43,231 bases of DNA from Pseudomonadota bacterium (GTDB taxonomy: Bacteria > Pseudomonadota > Alphaproteobacteria > Micropepsales > Micropepsaceae): the NCBI GenBank assembly GCA_018242105.1, contig JAFECP010000034.1:35031-78261 (forward strand), written 5' to 3'. Of the stretch, positions 25,659 to 33,890 are shown in pieces. A model generated the notes under the pieces. It saw only the letters and a list, made by a program, of their open reading frames with translations, had not been told where the DNA came from and did not search any database. Within the stretch, counting starts at the first letter, position 1. Every line of letters begins with the position of its first letter. The position numbers and the translations under genes are program-made.

Positions 25659-26228
25659 TTAGGCGATCTTTTCGAGTTTGCCATCGACTTCGCGATAGCG
25701 TTCTTTCGTGCGCGGGCAGGTGAGATCGGTGCCGAGGCGGTCGCCGCTTTCGCTGACCCAGCCGATCTTCTTGGCCGGATTGCCGACGACAAGCGCGAAA
25801 TCGGGGACATCCCGCGTCACAACAGCGCCAGCGCCGACCATGGCGAACTTGCCGATCTTATTGCCGCAGACGATCACGGCGTTCGCGCCGATCGTGGCGC
25901 CCCGGCCGACATGCGTCGGCAAGAATTCATCCTTGCGCTCGATATGCGCGCGAGGCGTCAGCACGTTGGTGAACACCATGCTGGGGCCGCAGAACACGTC
26001 GTCTTCCAGGGTCACACCGGTATAGACCGAGACGTTGTTCTGGATCTTGCAGCCATTTCCGATGGTGACATTTGGGCCGATCGAGCCGTTCTGACCGATC
26101 ACGGTCTTTTTGCCGATCTTGCTGCCCTTCAGGACGTGGCTGTAATGCCAGATCTTCGTGCCTTCGCCGATTTCGCAGCCGTCATCCACGACGGCGGTTT
26201 CGTGTACGAAATAGTTCTTGTCAGCCAT
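25659..26228 (-). CDS. wbpD: UDP-GlcNAc3NA(A) N-acetyltransferase, WbpD-like (left-handed beta-helix)
   Basis: 189 residues. Hexapeptide repeats run through most of the chain (IGEGTKIWHYSHVLKGSKIG, then IGQNGSIGPNVTIGNGCKI and so on), forming a left-handed beta-helix. The insert VFTNVLTPRAHIERKDEFLP and the later TIGANAVIVCGNKIGKFAMV with GNPAKKIGWV match the WbpD/WlbB acetyltransferases. It would transfer acetyl from acetyl-CoA to the C3 amino group of the diamino-uronic acid nucleotide. I prefer the ATG at 26228, which sits 8 bases after a GGGGG. The GTG at 26234 is the alternative and lies only two bases from that sequence. Middle gene of the operon. Confidence 0.9.
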   Translation of the reverse strand: MADKNYFVHETAVVDDGCEIGEGTKIWHYSHVLKGSKIGKKTVIGQNGSIGPNVTIGNGCKIQNNVSVYTGVTLEDDVFCGPSMVFTNVLTPRAHIERKDEFLPTHVGRGATIGANAVIVCGNKIGKFAMVGAGAVVTRDVPDFALVVGNPAKKIGWVSESGDRLGTDLTCPRTKERYREVDGKLEKIA

Positions 26229-26246
26229 GCCCACTACCCCCAGTCT

Positions 26247-27236
26247 TTATTCTTTGAGTTCGATGCGCTGTCCGGATGCCAGCGATTCATCGCAGGCGCG
26301 CAGCACGCGCAGCACGCGCAGCGCTTCGGCGCCGTCGGTGCGCGGCTGCTGGCGCGTCTGCACGCAAGAGAGGAAATGATCGATTTCCTCGCGTAGCGGC
26401 GCAGCTTGTGGCAGCACGATGTGCTCGGCTTCGCCGGCTTTCGCTTCCGGCTTGCCGTTCGGATGTTCGATTCTGTGATGATGCAGCGTGAGCTTCTTCT
26501 CCCACGGCGCCGTGTCGTCGAGCACGAGCATCCCTTTTTCACCGCTGACCGTGAGCTTCTGTTCCTTGAACGGATTGATCCACGACGAAAAGATGTGGCC
26601 CTGCACGCCGGACGGGAAGCTCAGCGTCGTCATCACGGTATCATCGATGGTGGGCTGCAACGCTTTCGCGCCATTCGCCGTAATGCTCGATGGTAGTTCG
26701 TTCGCGAGCGCAAGCACCATCGAGACATCGTGCGGCGCCAGCGACCACAACGCATTCTCGTTATGCCGCACGCGGCCCAGATTGGCGCGGTTGGAATAGA
26801 TATACAGCAGCTTACCCAGATCGCCCGCGCGGACACGCTTCAGCAGTTCGACGAAATAGGGGTGATACTGCAGCAGATGGCCAACCATCAGGATGCGTTT
26901 TTGGTCGGCAGCCAGTTCTTTAAGCGCAATCGCGTCTTCGATCAGGGTCGTGATCGGCTTTTCGACGAAGACGTCTTTGCCTGCGCGCATCGCCTGCTTG
27001 GCGACGGCGAAATGGGTCTCGGCCGGTGTCGTCACTGCGCAGGCTTGGATGGTCGGATCCGCCAGAACTTTGGCGGCATCGTTTTCAAAGGGCACGCCAA
27101 GGGTCTTGGCGAGGGCTTCGGCCTGCGCCGGAAATGCGTCTACGACCACCGCCAGCGCACCCGCTTCGGCGAGCGTGCGCGCAACGTTTTTCCCCCACTG
27201 GCCGCACCCAAAAAGCGCGACTCGCACTGACGACAT
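26247..27236 (-). CDS. wbpB: UDP-GlcNAcA 3-dehydrogenase, WbpB-like (Gfo/Idh/MocA family)
   Basis: 329 residues. The N-terminal Rossmann fold begins VRVALFGCGQWGKNVARTL. The catalytic EKP of the family is in KDVFVEKPITT, followed by MVGHLLQYHPYFVELLKRV. NRANLGRVRHNENALWSLAP is typical of WbpB/WlbA. It oxidises C3 of UDP-GlcNAcA to the 3-keto sugar for the aminotransferase WbpE. In the characterised P. aeruginosa enzyme the NADH formed stays bound and is reoxidised by 2-oxoglutarate. No WbpE gene is present in the window. First gene of the minus-strand wbpBDA operon and divergent (176 bases) from an L-2-hydroxyglutarate oxidase-like gene. A three-fold 9-base repeat lies near its 3' end. Confidence 0.9.
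   Translation of the reverse strand: MSSVRVALFGCGQWGKNVARTLAEAGALAVVVDAFPAQAEALAKTLGVPFENDAAKVLADPTIQACAVTTPAETHFAVAKQAMRAGKDVFVEKPITTLIEDAIALKELAADQKRILMVGHLLQYHPYFVELLKRVRAGDLGKLLYIYSNRANLGRVRHNENALWSLAPHDVSMVLALANELPSSITANGAKALQPTIDDTVMTTLSFPSGVQGHIFSSWINPFKEQKLTVSGEKGMLVLDDTAPWEKKLTLHHHRIEHPNGKPEAKAGEAEHIVLPQAAPLREEIDHFLSCVQTRQQPRTDGAEALRVLRVLRACDESLASGQRIELKE
26298..26324. repeat. Three tandem copies of a 9-base unit inside wbpB
   Basis: gcgcagcac occurs three times in a row (the last copy ends cgc), encoding L-R-V, L-R-V, L-R-A on the minus strand. The repeat keeps frame and lies in a late helix, so gain or loss of a unit would change the length by three residues. Confidence 0.6.
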
Positions 27237-27264
27237 TAGGATTTTTCCGCTTTACTTTGGCTGG

Positions 27265-27293
27265 CTTCTAGCCGAGCAGTGCCGGATAGACAA
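27265..27293 (-). promoter_or_regulatory. Possible sigma-70-type promoter for the wbpBDA operon
   Basis: On the minus strand TTGTCT (27293-27288) and TAGAAG (27270-27265) are separated by 17 bases and end about 28 bases before the wbpB start. Each box matches four of six consensus positions, so this is only a candidate. Confidence 0.3.
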
Positions 27294-27307
27294 GCAATAG
27301 TATCTGG

Positions 27308-27321
27308 GCGGGTTAACCCGC
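27308..27321. promoter_or_regulatory. 14-bp perfect palindrome between divergent wbpB and the lhgO-like gene
   Basis: gcgggttaacccgc is self-complementary over 14 bases and sits in the 176-base divergent region, just upstream of the candidate wbpB promoter. This is a sensible place for an operator shared by both units. No regulator gene is adjacent, and the function is unproven. Confidence 0.4.
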
Positions 27322-27412
27322 GGCATTTCGGGGTTTTGGGCGCGATATTATGGCAGGTTATTGAGCCCTGTCCGGCCGCCACCAGCCCCATCTGCGAAGC
27401 TGAAAGCGGGTC

Positions 27413-28504
27413 ATGGAAAGCCTTGATTGCATCGTTGTGGGGGCGGGTGTGGTCGGGCTCGCTATTGCCCGCTCACTCGCCCTCGCAGGACGCGAAGTCG
27501 TTGTCCTTGAAAAAGAGGATTCTGCCGGAACGGGTATCTCGTCGCGGAACAGCGAAGTCATCCATGCGGGCATGTATTACTCCGCCGGTTCGCTCAAGGC
27601 GCAACTTTGCGTTGCTGGCAATGCCATGCTCCGCGCATATGCGGCGTCGCGCAACGTACCTTTCAAGATGGTGGGAAAACTCATCGCCGCCACAAGCAAA
27701 CACGAAGAAAGCGCGCTTGGCGAGATTCTCGTGCGGGGGCGGGAGAATGGCGCCCAGGGACTAACAGCCGTGTCTTTGTCGGAAGTGCGGGCGCTGGAAC
27801 CGCAGCTTCATTGCACTGCCGCATTGTTTTCGCCCAATACTGGCATCATCGACAGCCACGCGTTGATGATGTCGTTCCAAGCGGATCTCGAGTCGCATGG
27901 CGGCGTCGTTGCGTTTCAATCTCCAGCGTTGTCGGGTGTTGCGCGCGAGGATGGCGTCGAACTCGACGTAGGTGGTTCTCAGCCGATGCGAACACGGGCC
28001 CGCACGCTGGTGATCGCATCGGGACTTGCGGCGTGTCCGCTGGCGCGTGCCATCGGGTTGCGTGGTGTTCCACAAGAACGGCTGTGCAAAGGCAACTATT
28101 TTGGGCTCACAGGCAAAAGCCCGTTCCAGCATCTCGTCTATCCAGTTCCCGTGGCGGGAGGACTGGGTACGCACTACACACTCGACCTCGCAGGGCGCGG
28201 CCGGTTTGGGCCCGATGTCGAATGGATTGATCGGGAAGACTATCTGGTCGATCCGGCGCGCTCCGATAGTTTCTATGCCGCGATTCGGCGCTATTGGCCT
28301 GATCTGCGCGACGGCGCTTTGGAGCCGGCCTACGCGGGCATACGGCCCAAAATCGCGGACGCGAACGGTGTTCTCAATGATTTCCGCATTGATGGTCCGC
28401 GGGACCACGGTGCTCCAGGCGTCGTTGCGCTCTACGGCATTGAATCGCCGGGATTGACCTGCAGTCTCGCCATCGCCGAACGGGTGAAGGATCTTGTTTC
28501 CTAA
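27413..28504 (+). CDS. lhgO: FAD-dependent oxidoreductase, L-2-hydroxyglutarate oxidase/dehydrogenase-like
   Basis: 363 residues. FAD-binding loop GAGVVGLAIARSLA at 10-23 and VVVLEKED. SSRNSEVIHAGMYYSAGSLK and LCVAGNAMLRAYAASRNVPF match the L-2-hydroxyglutarate oxidase family closely in my recollection. Later come GKLIAAT, NTGIIDSHALMMSFQADLES and the C-terminal GIESPGLTCSLAIAERV. It is about 60 residues shorter than E. coli LhgO but lies in the same DAO-fold group. The reaction would be L-2-hydroxyglutarate to 2-oxoglutarate with electrons passed to oxygen or quinone. Its place opposite wbpB suggests it recycles the 2-hydroxyglutarate made when WbpB-bound NADH is reoxidised (inference). 85 bases before the next plus-strand gene. 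Confidence 0.8.
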   Translation: MESLDCIVVGAGVVGLAIARSLALAGREVVVLEKEDSAGTGISSRNSEVIHAGMYYSAGSLKAQLCVAGNAMLRAYAASRNVPFKMVGKLIAATSKHEESALGEILVRGRENGAQGLTAVSLSEVRALEPQLHCTAALFSPNTGIIDSHALMMSFQADLESHGGVVAFQSPALSGVAREDGVELDVGGSQPMRTRARTLVIASGLAACPLARAIGLRGVPQERLCKGNYFGLTGKSPFQHLVYPVPVAGGLGTHYTLDLAGRGRFGPDVEWIDREDYLVDPARSDSFYAAIRRYWPDLRDGALEPAYAGIRPKIADANGVLNDFRIDGPRDHGAPGVVALYGIESPGLTCSLAIAERVKDLVS

Positions 28505-28588
28505 TCCGCGCTTTTCCCCTTTTCTTGGCCGCCGTGGAATGGCACCACGGCGCGCATCGATTTCGGCCTTCCGAGCGGAGACGGCTTT

Positions 28589-29494
28589 TTGACCAAAGTT
28601 CTCATCTTGGGCGCCGCCGGCATGCTGGGACACAAGCTGTGCCAGCGCCTCCCGGATCAGGGATACGAGGTGGTGGCCACTGTGCGCCAGCCGCGCGAGC
28701 GCTATGCGCCTTACAAGGAAGTATTTGGCCGTACGCGACTGGTCGACGGCATCGATGCGATGGATTTTGGTTCGCTTGCTGCGCTGGTCAAGAACGAGAA
28801 GCCGTTCGCGGTGATCAACTGCGTCGGCCTCATCAAGCAGCATCGCGAAGCCGAGAATCGCCTGCTGGCTGTCGCGCTGAATTCCTATCTTCCGCATCGT
28901 CTCGATGCCCTATGCAGCGAAATCGGTGCGCGTCTTGTTCATTTCAGCACCGATTGCGTCTTTTCCGGCCACAAGGGGAGCTATCGCGAGAACGATCTGT
29001 CGGACGCAGAAGACATCTACGGCCGCAGCAAATATCTCGGTGAGACCGAAGGGGCCTTGGGCGACTCGGTTACATTGCGCAGTTCGATCATCGGGCGCGA
29101 GCTGATAGGCCCCAAACACGGATTGTTCGAGTGGTTTCTGAGCCAGCGCGGCAAGCGCATCGGCGGGTTCACCAAAGCAATCTATACAGGCTTCACCACG
29201 ATCGAGATGGCGCGCGTTGTCGGCAAGGTTCTTGCGGCTCAAAAGCCTCCATGCGGCGTTTACCAGGTCGCCAGCGCTCCGATCAGCAAGTTTGACTTGC
29301 TCGGCCTCCTTCGCGAAATTGGCGGCTACCCGGTAGAAATTGACGCCAACCGGGAGTTCGCCTGCGACCGTAGCCTTGTCATGGACCGTTTCACGGACGA
29401 GACAGGCTATGTTGCGCCCGCTTGGAAGCCGATGCTGGAAGAGATGATCGCCGATCCCACGCCGTACGACGCCTATAAGGCGGCCCATGTTTGA
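28589..29494 (+). CDS. RmlD-like 4-keto-sugar nucleotide reductase (extended SDR)
   Basis: 301 residues from a TTG start, preceded by a GGAG. Cofactor loop GAAGMLG, then INCVGLIKQ where RmlD has N-A-A-A-Y, catalytic Ser/Thr strand FSTDCVFSG, and YGRSK at 144-148. The RmlD family reduces 4-keto-6-deoxy sugar nucleotides. The next two genes are FnlA- and FnlC-like, so this should be the reductase of the same three-step route from UDP-GlcNAc to an L-6-deoxy-HexNAc. It lacks the C-terminal cupin domain found in CapF/FnlB. That is the arrangement I recall for WbvR of the UDP-L-QuiNAc pathway, so L-QuiNAc may be the product instead of L-FucNAc. Overlaps the next gene by 8 bases. Confidence 0.83.
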   Translation: MTKVLILGAAGMLGHKLCQRLPDQGYEVVATVRQPRERYAPYKEVFGRTRLVDGIDAMDFGSLAALVKNEKPFAVINCVGLIKQHREAENRLLAVALNSYLPHRLDALCSEIGARLVHFSTDCVFSGHKGSYRENDLSDAEDIYGRSKYLGETEGALGDSVTLRSSIIGRELIGPKHGLFEWFLSQRGKRIGGFTKAIYTGFTTIEMARVVGKVLAAQKPPCGVYQVASAPISKFDLLGLLREIGGYPVEIDANREFACDRSLVMDRFTDETGYVAPAWKPMLEEMIADPTPYDAYKAAHV

Positions 29495-30545
29495 GGGCAA
29501 ACGTGTTCTCGTCACCGGCGGCACCGGCTCCATGGGCCGCGTGCTGGTGCGCCGCATCCTTTCGGGCGAGCAGGGCGCGCCGGCGAAGGTGATCGTCCTC
29601 TCGCGTGACGATGCCAAGCAATACGACATGCGCATCGCCTATATGAACCGTTCGGTTGCGACAGACGATGTGACCTATCGCAATTTCGAGCGCGCACTTG
29701 AATTCCGCATCGGTGACGTGCGCCGCTATGCCGACGTTGTGTCGGCCATGCGTGATAGCGACATCGTCATCAACGCCGCCGCGCTGAAGCAGGTGCCGAC
29801 CTGCGAATATTTCCCGATGCAGGCGGTTCTCACCAATTGCGTCGGCGCGGAAAATCTCACCCGCGCGATCATCGAACACCGCATGCCGATTGAAGCCGTC
29901 GTCGGCATCAGCACCGACAAGGCCGCGCTTCCGATCAATGTCATGGGCATGACGAAGGCGGTACAGGAGCGCATTTTCATCGCGGCGAACATCCATGCGC
30001 CACAGACTCGCTTCGTCTGTGTACGCTATGGCAATGTCATGGCTTCGCGCGGTTCGGTGATCCCACTATTCCGCCAACAGGTGCTCGGAAAATCGCCCAT
30101 CACCATCACCACCGAAGACATGACACGCTTTATGCTAAGCATTGATCAGGCGGTGGACACGGTGTTCGCTGCCCTGAAAGACGCCAAGCGTGGCGAGGTG
30201 CTCGTGCCGGATGCCCCGTCCTCCAAAATGACCGACGTGGCCAAGGCGATGGTCGGTGACCGTGGCAATGAAATTCGCGTGGTCGGTATCCGCCCCGGCG
30301 AGAAGGTCCACGAAGTGATGATCTCGCAGGAAGAGTGCCATCACGTCCGCAAGGCCGGAAATTACTACGCCATCCTGCCTATGTTGCCTGAGCTTCAGGA
30401 CAAGAGCGCATCCGCGCCATCCGCGCGCAATCGCGAGCTGAGCTCAGCGGACAGCTTGTTGGATTTCGACGGCACGCGTGCACTGCTGGAAAAACACAAG
30501 CTGCTGCCCGACCAGGACAGCGTGCCTTTCGATTCCAAGTATTGA
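29487..30545 (+). CDS. fnlA: UDP-GlcNAc 4,6-dehydratase/5-epimerase, FnlA/CapE/WbjB-like
   Basis: 352 residues. Cofactor loop GGTGSMG at 11-17, VIVLSRDDAKQYDMR, NAAALKQVPTCEYFP, GISTDKAALPINVMGMTK with the Met-x-x-x-Lys pair (M153, K157) in place of Tyr-x-x-x-Lys, and RYGNVMASRGSVIPLF. These are the marks of the short inverting dehydratases (CapE/FnlA/FlaA1 group). The QVPTCEYFP segment and the tail PGEKVHEVMISQEECHHV place it with FnlA/CapE. It removes water at C4/C6 and epimerises C5, starting the L-FucNAc or L-QuiNAc route. The start overlaps the end of the reductase gene (ATGTTTGA), which indicates translational coupling. A length of about 350 residues is normal for the family. Confidence 0.92.
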   Translation: MFEGKRVLVTGGTGSMGRVLVRRILSGEQGAPAKVIVLSRDDAKQYDMRIAYMNRSVATDDVTYRNFERALEFRIGDVRRYADVVSAMRDSDIVINAAALKQVPTCEYFPMQAVLTNCVGAENLTRAIIEHRMPIEAVVGISTDKAALPINVMGMTKAVQERIFIAANIHAPQTRFVCVRYGNVMASRGSVIPLFRQQVLGKSPITITTEDMTRFMLSIDQAVDTVFAALKDAKRGEVLVPDAPSSKMTDVAKAMVGDRGNEIRVVGIRPGEKVHEVMISQEECHHVRKAGNYYAILPMLPELQDKSASAPSARNRELSSADSLLDFDGTRALLEKHKLLPDQDSVPFDSKY

Positions 30546-30549
30546 GCCG

Positions 30550-31710
30550 ATGGCGCGGGGCAAAGTCAGAAAACTGAAGGTCATGACGATCGTCGGCACA
30601 CGGCCGGAGATCATCAAGCTCTCGCGCGTCATTGCCGAACTCGACAAGCGCATGGACCATGTTCTCGTCCATACGGGCCAGAACTTCGATTATGAGCTGA
30701 ACCAGATTTTCTTCGACGACCTTGGCATCCGCAAACCCGATCACTTTCTCAATGCGGCCGGCGAAACGGCAGCGGACACCATCGGTAATGTCATCGCCAA
30801 AGCCGACAAGCTCCTGGCACGCGAGAAGCCCGATGCGCTATTGCTGTTGGGCGACACCAACAGTTGCCTGGCCGTGATTTCGGCAAAGCGCCGTCATATC
30901 CCCATTTTCCATATGGAAGCCGGCAATCGCTGCTTCGACATGCGCGTGCCCGAAGAGATCAATCGGCGGATCGTCGATCATACCAGCGACATCAATCTCA
31001 CCTATACCGAACATGCGCGGCGCTACCTGATCGCCGAGGGCATCCGGCCGGAAACGATCATCAAGACCGGCTCGCCCATGCGCGAGGTCTTGGATCATCA
31101 CACCCGGCAAATCGCCAAATCCGATGTGCTGAAGCGCCTCAAGCTGAAACCGAAGAACTTCTTTGTGGTCAGCGCCCATCGCGAAGAGAATGTGGACACG
31201 CCCGCGAGGCTGGCTGCGCTCATGTCGTCGCTCAAGCAGATCCGGGCGCAATACAACATGCCCGTCGTCATGTCGGTCCATCCGCGCACCGCGCAGCAGA
31301 TGGAAAAGGGCGGAAAGAAGCTCGCCAATGCCGACAAGGATATCCGTCTTCTCAAACCGCTCGGGTTCTTCGATTACGTGAAGCTCCAAGGGCAATCCTA
31401 TTGCGTGCTGTCCGACAGCGGCACTCTGACGGAAGAGGCCTCTCTTTTGGATTTTCCTGGCGTCATGCTGCGTGAGGCACATGAACGTCCTGAAGGCATG
31501 GACGTGGGCGCAGTCGTCATGGCCGGCCTCGATCCGGTGCGGATCATGCAGGCCATCGACCTGGCGGTGGCGCAGCGCAAGGCAAATGGACGCTCATTCG
31601 CGATGGCGCCCGACTACGAAGCCGATGATGTCTCTCGCAAAGTCGTTCGCATTATCCAGAGCTACCGCGACTACGTCATGCGTACCGTGTGGCGCGAACA
31701 AACGCCCTGA
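30550..31710 (+). CDS. fnlC: UDP-sugar 2-epimerase, FnlC/WbjD/CapG-like
   Basis: 386 residues from the ATG at 30550, four bases after the FnlA stop; an open frame from 30478 runs inside fnlA and is not the start. Segments VMTIVGTRPEIIKLSRVI, VHTGQNFDYELNQIFFDDLG and HMEAGNRCFDMRVPEEINR identify the family, as do SAHREENVD and DSGTLTEEASLLDFPGVMLR. The EAGNRCFD variant (not EAGLRSFN) separates the FnlC/CapG branch from WecB/WbpI. It epimerises C2 of the UDP-6-deoxy-L-hexosamine, the last step to UDP-L-FucNAc or UDP-L-QuiNAc. The gene order reductase, fnlA, fnlC, wbuB resembles the fnl block in E. coli O26-type clusters, with the reductase moved to the front. Confidence 0.9.
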   Translation: MARGKVRKLKVMTIVGTRPEIIKLSRVIAELDKRMDHVLVHTGQNFDYELNQIFFDDLGIRKPDHFLNAAGETAADTIGNVIAKADKLLAREKPDALLLLGDTNSCLAVISAKRRHIPIFHMEAGNRCFDMRVPEEINRRIVDHTSDINLTYTEHARRYLIAEGIRPETIIKTGSPMREVLDHHTRQIAKSDVLKRLKLKPKNFFVVSAHREENVDTPARLAALMSSLKQIRAQYNMPVVMSVHPRTAQQMEKGGKKLANADKDIRLLKPLGFFDYVKLQGQSYCVLSDSGTLTEEASLLDFPGVMLREAHERPEGMDVGAVVMAGLDPVRIMQAIDLAVAQRKANGRSFAMAPDYEADDVSRKVVRIIQSYRDYVMRTVWREQTP

Positions 31711-31715
31711 CCGCG

Positions 31716-32909
31716 ATGCGCATCGCACTGCTTGTTGACTGCTATCCGCCCAGCAAGAAATCGGCCGCCAAATTGGTGCAGGATCTTGCGCAGGAGTTCG
31801 TGACGCTCGGCCATAGCGTGCTGGTCATCACCGCCGATGATTCCATCGCCGAGCCCTGCCACATCGAAAACAATGGTCCGTTGTCAGTTTGCCGCGTTCG
31901 CACCGGCCAGATCAAAGGCGCGAACAAGATACAGCGGGCGATCAATGAGATTTCGCTGTCGCGCACCATTTGGAGAGGCGCGGGCGCATTTCTTAAGAGC
32001 CATCCTTGCGAGATGATCGTCTACTATTCGCCGACAATCTTCTTCGGGGCACTGGTCGCGCGGCTGAAGAAGCTCTGGAACGCGCGCACTTATCTTGTAT
32101 TGCGCGACATCTTTCCCGATTGGGCGCTCGAAGTGGGCCAACTGCGCAAGGGACCGATCTACTATCTGTTCAAAAGCTATGAGCGGCGAAACTATCAGGC
32201 CGCGGATCGCATTGCGGTGCAGTCCCCGGCCAATCTCGACTATCTGCAAAACCGCGCTGATGTCGGGGCGAAGCTTGAGGTGTTGTTCAACTGGACGGCA
32301 TCCGAACTGCCGCCGAAGAGACCGAGCACCTTTCGCTCAGCGCTCGGGTTGGAAGGCAAGTTCGTTTTCTTCTATGGCGGCAATATCGGCGTTGCGCAGG
32401 ACATGGACAACATTCTGCGTCTCGCAGAAGGTCTGAGACCGCGCCGCGAAGCGGTGGTCTTGCTGGTAGGCGAGGGCAGCGAATATAACCGCGTCGAAGC
32501 GGCACTCCGCGCGCGTGCTCTCGGAAATGTGAAACTGCTCCCGTCCGTCGGGCAAGACGAATATCTGCAAATGCTGCAGGAGTTCGACGTGGGCCTCATC
32601 ACGCTCCACCCGAGCCTTAAGAGCGCGAATATTCCCGGAAAACTTCTCGGCTATCTGCAATGCGCGATGCCCACGGTGGCGAGCGTGAATTCCGGCAACG
32701 ATCTTGTTCAGGTCCTGCAGGAGTCAGGTGCCGGTCTCGTCAGCCTCAATCCGGACGATCTGGGTTTTCTAAAAAATTGTCTGATGCTTCTGGATGACGC
32801 AGCCATGCGGGAGAAAATGCGCGTAGCCTCGCAACGGCTTCTTCTGGAGCGATTTCACGTCCGCTCTGCTGCGGAACAGATTTTGCGCAGCGTGACGGAT
32901 CATATCTGA
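31716..32909 (+). CDS. wbuB: Glycosyltransferase GT4, WbuB-like (probable L-FucNAc/L-QuiNAc transferase)
   Basis: 397 residues from the ATG at 31716, five bases after the FnlC stop. N-terminal MRIALLVDCYPPSKKSAAKL; YYSPTIFFGALVARLKKLW and YLVLRDIFPDWALEVGQL are characteristic of WbuB. In the donor half FFYGGNIGVAQDMDNILRLA, FDVGLITLHPSLKSANIPGK and LLGYLQCAMPTV form the GT4 site. WbuB homologues sit next to fnlA-C in many loci and are taken to transfer L-FucNAc to undecaprenyl-linked sugar. Here the same role is inferred from similarity and gene order. It acts on the cytoplasmic face of the inner membrane. The next gene is 33 bases downstream. Confidence 0.88.
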   Translation: MRIALLVDCYPPSKKSAAKLVQDLAQEFVTLGHSVLVITADDSIAEPCHIENNGPLSVCRVRTGQIKGANKIQRAINEISLSRTIWRGAGAFLKSHPCEMIVYYSPTIFFGALVARLKKLWNARTYLVLRDIFPDWALEVGQLRKGPIYYLFKSYERRNYQAADRIAVQSPANLDYLQNRADVGAKLEVLFNWTASELPPKRPSTFRSALGLEGKFVFFYGGNIGVAQDMDNILRLAEGLRPRREAVVLLVGEGSEYNRVEAALRARALGNVKLLPSVGQDEYLQMLQEFDVGLITLHPSLKSANIPGKLLGYLQCAMPTVASVNSGNDLVQVLQESGAGLVSLNPDDLGFLKNCLMLLDDAAMREKMRVASQRLLLERFHVRSAAEQILRSVTDHI

Positions 32910-32942
32910 CCGGTGGAATTGCCTGCCGGGACGCATTAAGTA

Positions 32943-33890
32943 GTGGCACCCACGCGTAAGCGAGATACGGCATTGCACAGCAACAAATCAGCTCATCTCA
33001 GTCATCTTCGCCGGCTTGAAGCGGAGAGCATCCACATCATCCGCGAAGTTGCCGCCGAGTTCCGCAATCCGGTGATGCTCTATTCCATCGGCAAGGATTC
33101 GGGGGTGATGCTTCATCTGGCGATGAAGGCTTTTTACCCCTCCAAGCCGCCGTTTCCGCTGCTGCACGTGGACACGACATGGAAATTCCGCGAGATGATC
33201 AAGTTTCGCGACGAAACCGCCAAGCGTCTGGGCCTCGAGCTGATCGTCCACATCAACGAAGATGGCGTGAAGCGCGGCATCAATCCATTCGATTCCGGCT
33301 CGTCCCTGCACACTCAGGTGATGAAGACCGAAGGATTGAAACAGGCGCTCGACAAATATGGCTTCGATGCGGCCTTCGGCGGCGCCCGCCGCGATGAAGA
33401 GAAGAGCCGCGCCAAGGAGCGCATCTTCTCCTTCCGCAACGCCAACCACGCCTGGGATCCCAAGAGCCAGCGGCCGGAGCTTTGGCGCGACTACAACACG
33501 CGCATTAACAAGGGCGAGAGCATCCGCGTCTTTCCGCTTTCCAACTGGACCGAACTCGACATCTGGCAATACACGATGATGGAGAACCTTCCGATCGTGC
33601 CGCTCTATTTCGCGGCGAAGCGTCCGGTCGTGAAGCGCGACGGCACGCTCATCATGGTCGATGATGACCGCATGCGGCTGAAGCCGGGCGAAAAGCCGGA
33701 AGAGATGCTGGTGCGCTTCCGCACGCTGGGCTGCTATCCGCTAACCGGCGCTTTCGAATCCGATGCCGATACGATCGAAGCGATCGTGGCAGAGATGTTC
33801 ACCGCCCGGACCTCCGAACGTCAGGGTCGTCTCATCGACAGCGACGAAAATGCTTCGATGGAGAAGAAGAAGCGCGAGGGATATTTCTGA
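32943..33890 (+). CDS. cysD: Sulfate adenylyltransferase small subunit CysD
   Basis: 315 residues from a GTG start; no ATG lies near the beginning and the first family motif, [19 protein letters not shown], begins near residue 22. The PP-loop [17 protein letters not shown], then [17 protein letters not shown] and [19 protein letters not shown] are diagnostic of CysD/NodP. The C-terminus ends with [20 protein letters not shown]. With CysN it makes adenosine-5'-phosphosulfate from ATP and sulfate. Its stop shares one base with the cysNC start, so the two subunits are coupled. The location directly behind wbuB is unusual for plain cysteine synthesis and hints at sulfated polysaccharide, but no sulfotransferase is in the window. 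Confidence 0.95.
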   Translation: MAPTRKRDTALHSNKSAHLSHLRRLEAESIHIIREVAAEFRNPVMLYSIGKDSGVMLHLAMKAFYPSKPPFPLLHVDTTWKFREMIKFRDETAKRLGLELIVHINEDGVKRGINPFDSGSSLHTQVMKTEGLKQALDKYGFDAAFGGARRDEEKSRAKERIFSFRNANHAWDPKSQRPELWRDYNTRINKGESIRVFPLSNWTELDIWQYTMMENLPIVPLYFAAKRPVVKRDGTLIMVDDDRMRLKPGEKPEEMLVRFRTLGCYPLTGAFESDADTIEAIVAEMFTARTSERQGRLIDSDENASMEKKKREGYF

